From IMG/VR virus record IMGVR_UViG_3300010318_000048, positions 1 through 24,093 of that record: DNA of 24,093 nt; one strand, 5' to 3'. Positions 1 through 9,400 of this stretch are shown one piece after another. Under the pieces are notes generated by a model. The model saw nothing but the letters and a program-made list of their open reading frames with translations, had not been told where the DNA came from and did not search any database. Origin of the DNA: a virus. The stretch's first letter is position 1, and the number at the start of each line of letters is the position of its first letter. The position numbers and the translations under genes were made by a program.

Positions 1-921
1 ACCAAGAGTTCCAGAAATACCTTGAATTCCTTGAATTCCTTGAATTCCTTGAATTCCTTGAATACCCTGTTCTCCTTGAGAACCAAGAGTTCCAGAAATA
101 CCTTGAATTCCTTGAATTCCTTGTAATCCTTGTAATCCTTGTAATCCTGTACCTTGAATTCCTTGAATTCCTTGAATTCCTTGTAATCCTTGTAATCCTT
201 GAATACCTTGGAATCCTTGAAGACCTGTGCCAGTTACTCCCTGAAGACCTTGTATTCCTTGAATTCCTTGAATTCCTTGGATACCTTGAATTCCCTGTTC
301 TCCTTGAATTCCTTGTAATCCTTGCTCTCCAGTTATTCCTTGTAATCCTTGTAAACCTTGTGTTCCTTGAGAACCAAGAGTTCCAGAAATACCCTGGATA
401 CCCTGGATACCTTGAGTACCCTGAATTCCTTGAATTCCTTGGATACCTTGAATTCCCTGTTCTCCTTGAATTCCTTGTAATCCTTGGAATCCTTGAATAC
501 CTTGGAATCCTTGAAGACCTACTCCTAAAATACCCTGGATACCCTGGATACCTTGAGTACCCTGGATACCTTGAGTACCCTGGATACCTTGAGTACCCTG
601 GATACCTTGAATTCCTTGAATTCCTTGAGTACCCTGAATTCCTTGAATTCCTTGAAGACCTATATCACCTTGAATTCCTTGAATTCCTTGAGTACCTTGT
701 TCTCCAGTTGTTCCTTGAGTACCTTGAAGACCTAAATCACCTTGAATTCCTTGAATACCTTGAATTCCCTGAATTCCCTGAGGTCCTATACCACCCTGAA
801 TTCCTTGTATACCCTGTTCTCCTTGGATACCCTGAATTCCTTGAAAACCCTGAATTCCCTGAATACCTTGAATACCTTGAATACCTTGAGTACCTTGAAT
901 ACCTTGAGTACCTTGAGGTCC
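1..921 (-). repeat. 9-nt collagen-coding tandem repeat tract
   Basis: The dominant unit is GGNATTCAA (Gly-Ile-Gln) on the minus strand, with variants for GTQ, GLQ and GFQ. Where Gly is GGA and is followed by ATT CAA, each unit creates a GAATTC palindrome, and I count about 29 of these between 1 and 860. Larger blocks also recur: a segment coding GISGTLGSQGEQ or a close variant appears near 1-25, 73-105 and 365-393. This suggests growth by slippage and unequal recombination. Confidence 0.9.
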
Positions 922-1578
922 AACTGCTGCAGCCCAAGTAACACCTAGTCCAGTTCCTAATGCCTTTAAATATAAATCAGTTCCTATACCACCAGATTTA
1001 TCTAAAATATCTCCTTTAATGCTTATAGTGGATTCACCAAGATCAATATCAGATTGTGGAATAACTGATCCAATTCCAAGTCTTTGTGTATTTGGAATAT
1101 ATACTAAAGTTTCTGGAGCGACATCAAGTGTTGTTACTGCAACACCAGATCTAGCAGTTGTAAATCCAATAAACCTTGGGAATGCATCTACTGGTTCTCT
1201 TGCTTCTGAAATTACAGCTGAAATATTAACTGTTGCTATACCTATACCGTCAGTTACAAAACCTGTTACATTTACAGCAGGACCAACAAAATTTATCTGA
1301 GTAATAGATCCAATACCAGCATTTCCACCGATAAGATCTCCTTCGTTTCTTACAGTAATACCAAGCTCAATAAGTCCAGGTGGAACAGCAACCCAAAATC
1401 TTTCACCAGGATTTTCAATCAAACTGACCAACATATATTGCTGACCAATTGGTAGATCTAAACCAGGGGGATCTCCCAAATTTGGTTCAGATTGATTTAA
1501 CCCAAGAAATTGATATCTATCTGGGGTTAATCTTGATTGAGGTGTTCTTGTAACTCTTTTGCTTAGGTATCTTGCCAT
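1..1578 (-). CDS. Collagen-like phage fibre protein (partial, C-terminus outside window)
   Basis: An open frame runs leftward from an ATG at 1576-1578 off the window edge (526 codons seen, no stop). Residues 1-219 form a non-repetitive head starting MARYLSKRVTRTPQSRLTPD, probably the virion-attachment part. From Gly220 to the edge it is a collagen-type Gly-X-Y tract, almost all GIQ, GTQ, GLQ and GFQ, with occasional GEQ, GDI and GTT. Three G-X-G breaks, each lacking one residue, lie near residues 352, 450 and 478. Phage collagen-like proteins are known as trimeric fibres or fibre shafts; the specific role here is inferred from its place downstream of two fibre genes. The ribosome site AGGGGG lies about 18 nt before the ATG and a late-promoter octamer about 32 nt before it. 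It could be a tail fibre, whisker or decoration fibre. Confidence 0.85.
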   Translation of the reverse strand, partial: MARYLSKRVTRTPQSRLTPDRYQFLGLNQSEPNLGDPPGLDLPIGQQYMLVSLIENPGERFWVAVPPGLIELGITVRNEGDLIGGNAGIGSITQINFVGPAVNVTGFVTDGIGIATVNISAVISEAREPVDAFPRFIGFTTARSGVAVTTLDVAPETLVYIPNTQRLGIGSVIPQSDIDLGESTISIKGDILDKSGGIGTDLYLKALGTGLGVTWAAAVGPQGTQGIQGTQGIQGIQGIQGIQGFQGIQGIQGEQGIQGIQGGIGPQGIQGIQGIQGIQGDLGLQGTQGTTGEQGTQGIQGIQGDIGLQGIQGIQGTQGIQGIQGIQGTQGIQGTQGIQGTQGIQGIQGILGVGLQGFQGIQGFQGLQGIQGEQGIQGIQGIQGIQGTQGIQGIQGISGTLGSQGTQGLQGLQGITGEQGLQGIQGEQGIQGIQGIQGIQGIQGLQGVTGTGLQGFQGIQGLQGLQGIQGIQGIQGTGLQGLQGLQGIQGIQGISGTLGSQGEQGIQGIQGIQGIQGIQGISGTLG

Positions 1579-1609
1579 TTTTGGGTTCCACTATCCCCCT
1601 GTATAAGTT

Positions 1610-1617
1610 TATTTATT
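1610..1617 (-). promoter_or_regulatory. T4-type late promoter (AATAAATA) for the collagen-like gene
   Basis: On the minus strand the octamer AATAAATA matches the T4 late -10 element (TATAAATA) at 7 of 8 positions. It overlaps the stop codon of the 132-aa gene and lies 32 nt from the ATG of the collagen-like gene, with a clear AGGGGG ribosome site in between. Confidence 0.55.
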
Positions 1618-2014
1618 ATTGATTTAAAGTTTCTAATATACTAACAGTATATTTTAGATGATTTGGATCACTTGTTGAAACTCCAACTAATCTAAGACTA
1701 TCAGTTCTAAGTGCTGTTTTTTCTAAAATTAATCTACCATCAAGTAAAACTAATGCATCATTAGGTGGGACTTGAATATCTTGTAGTAATTCTGTGGTTT
1801 CTGTTGAAATATTATTACTTCCTGATCTTGTTTCTCTTTGGTGATAAAATCTTATAGTTCCAATTCCTGCTCCAGTGTTTGCCACTTGTGCATAAAGAAC
1901 TACACTGGTATAACCAGTTTTTGAAGTATAAATTCCTACTGGTTCAAGAGGGTCTGTTATTGTTGATACAGTTCCTACAATTGTTCTATATTGATTTAGA
2001 GGTAATTGTGCCAT
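1616..2014 (-). CDS. Small virion structural protein, 132 aa (function unassigned)
   Basis: The 132-aa protein starts MAQLPLNQYRTIVGTVSTIT and reads as an all-beta small structural protein: alternating hydrophobic strands, no membrane segment, no signal peptide. The central part (SVVLYAQVANTGAGIGTIRF, then PPNDALVLLDGRLILEKT) looks like a compact beta-sandwich. It is six bases downstream of the 1458-aa fibre stop and is followed after 37 bases by the collagen-like fibre, so it sits inside the fibre operon. My impression is that similar short proteins occur beside fibre genes in marine T4-like phages. A fibre adaptor or connector is plausible, but that is inference. The ATG at 2012-2014 has only a weak ribosome site, which suggests coupling to the upstream gene. 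Confidence 0.75.
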   Translation of the reverse strand: MAQLPLNQYRTIVGTVSTITDPLEPVGIYTSKTGYTSVVLYAQVANTGAGIGTIRFYHQRETRSGSNNISTETTELLQDIQVPPNDALVLLDGRLILEKTALRTDSLRLVGVSTSDPNHLKYTVSILETLNQ

Positions 2015-2020
2015 AATTGT

Positions 2021-5000
2021 TTATTGTTGAAGTGCTATAATTAAGGGAGTAACTTCTGCTTGTAAACTCTTACTAAATGCTTGACCACGAATTGTTCCAG
2101 TATTTTGATTGATAGTAATACCTTCACTAATTTTGAAGTTTCCTCCTTGATCTGTGCTTGTAAATGGCACTTGACCACCATTTGTAGCAACAATTTCATT
2201 TTCTACGATTGGAACTGCTCCTTTTGAAGGAATAGCATTAACAATATTTATACCAGTTCCAATGTATTCAAATGTTATGCTACTTGCAATAATTTTACTT
2301 GATTGGAAAAATTGAATAGTATTTCCAATACTAACTGGATAGGTAATGAATTCATCAAACGTTATATTTGTTGTTCCTCCGGCAGAAACAGGAGTGGATC
2401 CTGTTGGTCTGAAGAATAATTTTTCAAGAACAACTTCTGCAGTTGCAGTAGTTCCATTTGGATCAGGTGGAGCAGAAATATTAATTACTGGATGATCACC
2501 ACCTGTTTCGTATCCAGTTCCAGATACGATAACAGTAATTTCAGTAATAGATCCAATACCACTACTTACATTTTCTGGGACAACTACAGCCTGTGCAGGA
2601 ACAAAGAAATCAGGATCTGGAGGTAGGTCTATTTGAACTTCAATTGGAACATTTGGATCATATCCAGATCCACCATCTATAATTTTAATAGAACTTACGA
2701 AGAAATATTGAGTTTCAATGATTGAAATTTGTCCATCATAGGGTCTTTGACCTTTTGGAAGAATTAATGCTGGTGCTGCATCTGTACCAATTCCAATAAT
2801 ACTTGTTATAATTCCAGCTCTATTTACTATGAAGTCATTTATTAATGGTGAGTAAAGTTTAGTGTTATCTGTAACCTGTGGGAATGTTCCAACACCTGTT
2901 TGATATTGATCAGGAACAGATATATTTTGAATAATAAATGTAGATATTCCAGCGATATGTTCTATTGCTGCAATTTCAGCATCTTTAACATATCCAGTAT
3001 CAAAACCTACTGGTCTTGTAGATTTTTCTCCAAGATAAGTTAAAGATCCATCAGGAGAATCTCTATACGAAAGTCCTGCCTCAATTGAATTTCCATTACC
3101 AAGAGTCAATATATCCGATGCAATTTTTTCTACAATTATCTTAGAATCTCTCCTACATAATTCTCTACCTTTTGAAGATCCACCGTAATCAAAATTAGGA
3201 CCTAAAGCTCCAAAAGGACCATCAGTGCTTGTTAAAAATCCTACAACTTCTGATGCGATAAAATCTTTATTTAAACGAAGAAGACTTACAGAGTCAATAA
3301 ACTCTTGAGATGCTCCAGCACCAACGTTAATTGTAAGAGTATCAATATTATCTACATCAGGAACAGAAGTTACCTCTGCAACATACTGTAATGGAGTTGC
3401 TCCATTTGAAACAAGTCCAAAATTACCAAAACTAGAGTTACTGTTGTTTAAATCACAAACACCGCCACTATCACAGAAAACAGCAGTATCACAACAAATA
3501 GTAAATAGAGAAACTAACTGAGCATATCCAAAGTTAGTTATCGAAACACCAATTCCACCTTGATTATATTGTGTATATGCATCAAGAACCATTGATTTAA
3601 ATCCACCGGCACGACTTCCATCAATTCTCATTCCAATACTATCTGGAACAAAATTGGTACAGTTTTGAACGTATGGAGATTGCCAATTTTCTTCAGTACC
3701 ATCAGCAAATCCAAATCCCTGTGTAGGGAATGATATCATTGCTTTACCTGGATTACTTTCACCTACAAATGATTGCTCTGCTACATAACATCCTCTCTTT
3801 ATATAATATAAATCTGTCTTATGTCTAGTTGAAACAAGAGTTCTTCTTAGATCTTCTCCAACAACAGCGACTCTTTCATTTAAACTAATTGGAGCATCTT
3901 CAATATAAAGACCAGCAAAAACTTTAATCGTATCTCCTGGTTCTGCAACTGATGCCGCTTTCTTAATAGTTAAAAATGCATCTCCTGGACTATCTCCACT
4001 ATTTAAATCGCTACCAAATTTGTTAACAAAATATTCATTTCCAATTAAAGGTCCTGGTGCTTTCCACTCTAATTCTCCTGATGGTAGATTTGTACTAATT
4101 CCAGTACCATCGAGTCCATTATTATTTACGATTGTTGTTACAATTCCTACAGCAGTATGAATTGCAGATACAACATTTGCACATCCTGCAGGATTTTGAT
4201 TACTATCACCATCTGCTGTTATTGTAAGATCTTTTAATTGGAAAACAGTAGTAATTCCAGATTGAAATGATTTAGGAGGAGTAGAATTATTGACAATAAG
4301 CTGTGCATAATATGCTATAGAACTAATTCCAGCAAGTGTTGCAAATTTTACATATCCTCCTGGGAATCCAGAAAGTCCTGATGGTGCTGGACTAGTTGAT
4401 TCTAAAAAGTTTCCTAAAGTATATGATACTCCTGCTCCAACAGATTGTGAGTTACCACCTCTAGTAATGTCAAAAGCAACTGCATCAATAATAATTCCAA
4501 GATCTCTCTTACATTTCGCTCTTCCAGTTTCTACTCCGACTGGACCATAATCAAAGTTTGGTCCAGATATACCAAATAGACCATCTGTCGATGTAATAAA
4601 ACCTACAATTTCTTCAGTAATAAATTCTTTATTTCTTACTAATAGATTTGCAGCATCAAAAAATCTATCAGTAATTCCTGGATTTCCTTTCGATGAAAGA
4701 ACAGAGAAAGCATATCCAACGTGATTATTTGCATCAATAATTTCTCCACGAACTCTTAAATCTCCAGCAACATCTAAAGTTCTAGTTGGTATTGTTGTTC
4801 CGATACCAACAATTGGTTCAATATTTTTTACTAAACTATCATCTAATGCAAAAACTGAAGTTATACCAAGACTCTCAAATTTAGCTAGTGTTGCTCCAAT
4901 ACCAACATCTAATTTATTTGTAGTTGTAATTCCAGTAACAAGAAGATTTTCAATTTCCGAATCAATTACATCTTCTCTGAAAATAGTTGCAACTCCGATG

Positions 5001-6397
5001 AAAGCATCAGTTATAGTTGCAAATCCTACAGTTCCAACTCCGATGAAAGCATCAGTTATAGTTGCAAATCCTACAGTTCCAACTCCGATGAAAGCATCAG
5101 TTATAGTTGCAAATCCTACAGTTCCAACTCCGATGAAAGCATCAGTGATTGTTGCAAACCCAATTGTAGATACACCTACAAATTCATTAGTGATTGTAGC
5201 GAATCCTACAGTAGCAACTCCAATGAAAGCATCCGTAATAGTTGCAAAACCAACTGTAGCAACTCCGATGAAAGCATCAGTGATTGTTGCAAACCCAATT
5301 GTAGATACACCTACAAATTCGTTTGTAATAGTTGCAAAACCAACTGTAGCAACTCCGATGAAAGCATCAGTGATTGTTGCAAACCCAATTGTAGATACAC
5401 CTACAAATTCGTTTGTAATAGTTGCAAAACCAACTGTAGCAACTCCTATAAATGCATCCGTAATAGTAGCAAAACCAATAGTAGAAACACCTACAAATTC
5501 GTTTGTAATAGTTGCAAAACCAACTGTAGCAACTCCTATAAATGCATCCGTAATAGTTGCAAACCCAATTGTAGAAACACCTACAAATTCATTAGTAATA
5601 GTTGCAAAACCTACAGTAGCAACTCCTATAAATGCATCAGTAATAGTAGCAAAACCAATTGTAGATACACCTATAAATGCATCAGTGATTGTTGCAAACC
5701 CAATTGTAGAAACACCTACAAATTCATTAGTAATAGTTGCAAAACCTACAGTAGCAACTCCTATAAATGCATCAGTAATAGTAGCAAAACCAATTGTAGA
5801 AACACCTACAAATTCATTAGTGATTGTAGCGAATCCAACTCTCAATTCTCCATTAATATCTAAATCAAACTCTGGTTCAAAAGTATTAATACCAACTAAA
5901 CCCTCACCAGTAATTACAAAATCAGTGTCAGTTTCAGTAGATTTTAATTCAAAATCATATATTGGTTCTTCAACTCCAACACCTATAAATCCTTGTTCAT
6001 TAATATATACTCCTTCTTTACCATTATTTACTTGAAATTTTTGTATAGGATTTGTTACTCCAATACCAAAACTTCCAAATCCTGTAGCTACAATTATAGA
6101 ACTTCCAGATGATACTTGTAAAAGTTGTACTGGATTAGTAGTTCCAATTCCAACACCAGTAGAAAATATTCCTACACCTCTTACGTCTAGTTCTTGAAGT
6201 GGTACTGTTGTACCAATTCCAACGTCACGATTAACTAATAGATCTGCATCACCATATACAGTTCCATAAACATCTAATTTGTAGTCAGCATCCGTATCTC
6301 CTATTGCAACATTTTTATCTACAGCATTAGCGTATAGAGTATCTGTTCCAACACCTAAACCAACTTTAACTTTGAAAAAATTGTCTAGTATTGACAT
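2021..6397 (-). CDS. Giant modular tail fibre protein, 1458 aa, with 15-residue repeats and beta-helix
   Basis: Modules in order: residues 1-186 carry VGIGTT-x-P-x-x-x-LDV fibre motifs; 187-471 hold nineteen 15-residue repeats (VGFATITDAFIGVAT / VGFATITNEFVGVST types); 472-580 return to VGIGTT motifs; 582-712 and 1036-1167 are two diverged copies of one domain (both contain EFI/DFI, GPNFDYG, and CKRD/CRRD); 786-1000 is a pectate-lyase-like parallel beta-helix; 1240-1322 holds GGSGY/SGTGY beta modules; the end (1370-1458) is the TSTDQGGNFKI...TPLIIALQ module. These parts indicate a long trimeric adhesin on the virion. The beta-helix and C-terminal module are shared with the upstream 1698-aa protein. 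Its promoter overlaps that gene's stop codon. The exact fibre type (long tail fibre or other) cannot be told from sequence alone. Confidence 0.85.
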   Translation of the reverse strand: MSILDNFFKVKVGLGVGTDTLYANAVDKNVAIGDTDADYKLDVYGTVYGDADLLVNRDVGIGTTVPLQELDVRGVGIFSTGVGIGTTNPVQLLQVSSGSSIIVATGFGSFGIGVTNPIQKFQVNNGKEGVYINEQGFIGVGVEEPIYDFELKSTETDTDFVITGEGLVGINTFEPEFDLDINGELRVGFATITNEFVGVSTIGFATITDAFIGVATVGFATITNEFVGVSTIGFATITDAFIGVSTIGFATITDAFIGVATVGFATITNEFVGVSTIGFATITDAFIGVATVGFATITNEFVGVSTIGFATITDAFIGVATVGFATITNEFVGVSTIGFATITDAFIGVATVGFATITNEFVGVSTIGFATITDAFIGVATVGFATITDAFIGVATVGFATITNEFVGVSTIGFATITDAFIGVGTVGFATITDAFIGVGTVGFATITDAFIGVGTVGFATITDAFIGVATIFREDVIDSEIENLLVTGITTTNKLDVGIGATLAKFESLGITSVFALDDSLVKNIEPIVGIGTTIPTRTLDVAGDLRVRGEIIDANNHVGYAFSVLSSKGNPGITDRFFDAANLLVRNKEFITEEIVGFITSTDGLFGISGPNFDYGPVGVETGRAKCKRDLGIIIDAVAFDITRGGNSQSVGAGVSYTLGNFLESTSPAPSGLSGFPGGYVKFATLAGISSIAYYAQLIVNNSTPPKSFQSGITTVFQLKDLTITADGDSNQNPAGCANVVSAIHTAVGIVTTIVNNNGLDGTGISTNLPSGELEWKAPGPLIGNEYFVNKFGSDLNSGDSPGDAFLTIKKAASVAEPGDTIKVFAGLYIEDAPISLNERVAVVGEDLRRTLVSTRHKTDLYYIKRGCYVAEQSFVGESNPGKAMISFPTQGFGFADGTEENWQSPYVQNCTNFVPDSIGMRIDGSRAGGFKSMVLDAYTQYNQGGIGVSITNFGYAQLVSLFTICCDTAVFCDSGGVCDLNNSNSSFGNFGLVSNGATPLQYVAEVTSVPDVDNIDTLTINVGAGASQEFIDSVSLLRLNKDFIASEVVGFLTSTDGPFGALGPNFDYGGSSKGRELCRRDSKIIVEKIASDILTLGNGNSIEAGLSYRDSPDGSLTYLGEKSTRPVGFDTGYVKDAEIAAIEHIAGISTFIIQNISVPDQYQTGVGTFPQVTDNTKLYSPLINDFIVNRAGIITSIIGIGTDAAPALILPKGQRPYDGQISIIETQYFFVSSIKIIDGGSGYDPNVPIEVQIDLPPDPDFFVPAQAVVVPENVSSGIGSITEITVIVSGTGYETGGDHPVINISAPPDPNGTTATAEVVLEKLFFRPTGSTPVSAGGTTNITFDEFITYPVSIGNTIQFFQSSKIIASSITFEYIGTGINIVNAIPSKGAVPIVENEIVATNGGQVPFTSTDQGGNFKISEGITINQNTGTIRGQAFSKSLQAEVTPLIIALQQ
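4985..5839 (-). repeat. Nineteen tandem 45-bp coding repeats (855 bp)
   Basis: Nineteen in-frame units of exactly 45 bp encode residues 187-471 of the fibre. Two unit types alternate for most of the tract (DAFIG-type and NEFVG-type), giving a 90-bp super-repeat. The 90-bp blocks 5241-5330 and 5331-5420 are identical, and three identical 45-bp copies stand at 4991-5125. Units nearer the protein N-terminus differ in synonymous codons, so the C-terminal-side copies look like the most recent expansion. Confidence 0.95.
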
Positions 6398-6423
6398 TTA
6401 ATTCTACTGCTCCATTATAGAGA

Positions 6424-6431
6424 TATTTATG
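6424..6431 (-). promoter_or_regulatory. T4-type late promoter (CATAAATA) for the 1458-aa fibre
   Basis: The minus-strand octamer CATAAATA matches the T4 late consensus at 7 of 8 positions. It overlaps the TAA stop of the 1698-aa gene (6427-6429) and ends 26 nt before the next ATG, in the only gap between the two large fibre genes. A GGAG ribosome site (AATGGAGCAG) lies between it and the ATG. Confidence 0.55.
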
Positions 6432-9400
6432 AAACTCTTATTATAAAAGCTAAAGCATAATATGGTGGAAGATTTTTCCCGACTCCAGACTCACCCCTAT
6501 CAAGGACTGCAATGTTAGTAAGGTTTGGTGAAGCCTGTCCTTCTACTGAATTTACTGAATCCCCTTGCCAATCATCATCAATAATATTTGCTAAAGCAGC
6601 ATTTATATCAGAAGCAAGATCTGGTGGTAGTGCTCTTCCTGATAATCCGTGAGAGTGACCTTCATCATTTAAACCATCTCTAATATCATGATTGTGTTCA
6701 ACAACAACTGCATCTGCTGAACCACCAGTATCATTTGGATTGTAATTACTTCCAGCACCAACAATAAATCTATCTCTTAAGTCAGGTCTACCATCAACTC
6801 CATCACATAATTCCCATCCAGTTAGAGTTGATATCTCGCTAACTGATCCAGACCACATAACAATTCCACCAATAGGTATTGTTCCTTGACCAACAAATGT
6901 AGTTGCAGTAACAATTCCTGAAGAATTTATATTTTTAGAATTTATTTGTTCATTAACAATTAAATTTTCAGTTGTTATTGTTTTTAAAACCTCTAGAGTA
7001 TCTGCAGTAATTTTTGCAGTAGAAGCATCTAATTCAGAAGCTACTATAAATTTTGTTACCTCTAATTCATCAGAAAAAGTTGTTTTACCACTATTAATAT
7101 TTTCAGTTGCAGGAACTGATATAGAAACCTCTTCTCCAGTTAGAGCATTAATTCTCTTCCTACCAATAAAGAATTCTCCATCACTATTCATTCCAGTATA
7201 TAAAACTAATCCACCTTTACTAGGTAAAGCTTGAGAAATTAAAGATTCATCCTCACTTAAAACTCTATCCTGATTTGTTGGTAATCCTGTAGAATAATTA
7301 CCTGGACCAAATCCAGTGTATTCAAATGTGTGTCCTGAAGCACGTAGAATTGAATTTCTTCTCAATTCTATTGGAAGTGGATTTATTTTTCTGACTAAAA
7401 CATTTGGCTTATGTTCAGATGGTTTTGTATTAAATAATCCTCTAACTATATTTAAAGTAGATCCTGCTATGGAGGATATATACATAATTTCTTCTTCAAC
7501 TTGTATATAATCTCCAGGGAAAAATCCTAAGGATGATATAAGTCTAAATGAAGTATCATTAGAAGAAAGTTCACCAGAAGCACTAGTGGAAGATCTAACA
7601 TAAACTCCAGTGAATAGTGGATATTGTCTAGATGATAAATTTTCTGCTGAAGAATTACTATCTCTGAATGATGGAGATAATGATACTTCGTAAACATTGT
7701 CACCATTTTGAAGAGATGATATGGAAGATGCATCTGCATCAGTTTTAAATACCCTTAAAGTTGATGTTGAAACTACATTAAATGATTTATTAATACGTGG
7801 GAAATAAACTTTACTTCCAACAGTGAATGAATTTCTTTTATCTGTTGTTATTTTTCCGTCTGTATCGATAGAAGAAATAGTATTTCTTGCTCCTGATGGT
7901 ATAAAAATTGCTGGTGAACCGGATTCATCAGATCCAGATGAATTTTTATAAGTAATTGTATTAGGAGTTATACTTACAATTTCAAAAAATCCATTGTTTT
8001 CATTATGTTTTGCATTAAATATTTGAATACCATCGGCAGGATTGTTTAAAACAGAATCTACTCTCAATACAGCCACTGCACCTTCTGTTGATGTATGTGG
8101 AATTCCCCTAACTTGGACAATACTTTCTTGTTCATATCCACTTCCAGGGTAAGAAACATTTGCACTAGTTACTTCTCCACCACTAACAGTTATATCAACT
8201 TTTGCCCCTCTACCTATAGTAGAAGAATCATTAGGACAAACTGGTATATCATACCAAGTCCCATCTATAAAACCAGTTGCAGATTGAGCAGATAAGGTGG
8301 CAATTTGTTGAATACCTCTTAATCCGTGATTAATTTCTGTAGTTAAAGTACAATTTGATCCTGATAAATTTATATTAGTAACTTTATTAGAAAGTCCATA
8401 ATCTTTTAAGAATTCTATAGTCGATTCTTTTGTAGTACTATTTTCGATATCATTAACTTCTACTTTTCCAATAGTTTTTCTAGATGCAACTGTACTTGTT
8501 TCTAGAGGATCTGCTATAGGATTATCTACATCAATTTGAGGATATAGATTTTCAATACTTTGGGAGAATTTTATACTTGAGTCATTGAAAGGAGATACAG
8601 ATGGAGTATTTGTAAAAGAATTTAAAGTTGCGTAATAAACACCATCCGAAGATCCTGGAGAAAATTCTTGAATAGTATCAACTTTAAAGCATTGATATGC
8701 TGATGGAACTTCCTTACAAATAAAATAAGGAAGATTACTTCTAGAACTAGAATCAACTGTATATGGTGGAGATCTGAAAGTTGAAGAATCACAATTTCCT
8801 TGATCTAACCAATTACTTGCAGATCCAGAAACAGTTGAAATTCCACCAGGACTTACACCGCTTGGTAAAGAATATGAAAACTGAGTTTCGCTCTCAACAG
8901 AAGAAACTCTAAATGATCCATTGAATCCAGTTCCTGATCCTAATCCAACTGGGTTTGGTTCATTATCGCTTTTTAAATTATAAACTTCAACTAAACTATT
9001 TACACTCAATTTATGTGGATTTCTTGTAATTACATTTGCAGTTCCTGAGGATTCCCAAGCATCTATAATTATATTTTTATTTCTAAATTCTTTTAGTGAT
9101 GTTAATTCTTGATCCGAAGAATATACAGAAGATAAATCTGAAGAAGTATTTTGAATAATGAATCCTGTAGTTGGTTTGGAAGCATTTTCAAATTCTTTAG
9201 GAATTACTATCCTTGCCCTGTAGGACTTATCATCGTCAGAACGAGTATCAATTATTCTCTTCAATGAGAAAATATAATCTTGATCTAAATTAGATATAAA
9301 ATTACTATTTGCTTCTATTTCAATATACCATTGACTTTCAGTATCATCCCATTTAATTGGTGATGCAACATCATTTGGTAATCTATCTTTTACCCTTGTT

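Noticed and set aside
1-930. Possible CRISPR array or minisatellite of non-coding type
   Set aside because: The repeat is 9 nt with no unique spacers of constant length, and it is in frame as Gly-X-Y.
360-948. Several open frames of 60-193 aa on both strands rich in LEYPGYLEF, STLDTL or SRYSRYS
   Set aside because: All are out-of-frame readings of the 9-nt collagen repeat. Only the minus-strand Gly-X-Y frame has a non-repetitive N-terminal domain, a ribosome site and a promoter.
4985-5839. Possible diversity-generating retroelement target or CRISPR
   Set aside because: Unit-to-unit changes are mostly synonymous or of two fixed types, not adenine-specific; no reverse transcriptase is present in the window.
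4998-6035. 345-aa rightward open frame
   Set aside because: It is the antisense shadow of the 45-bp repeats. The perfect 3-base periodicity of the repeat keeps the opposite strand open, and the product is a simple repeat (MKASVIVANPT...) with no start signal.
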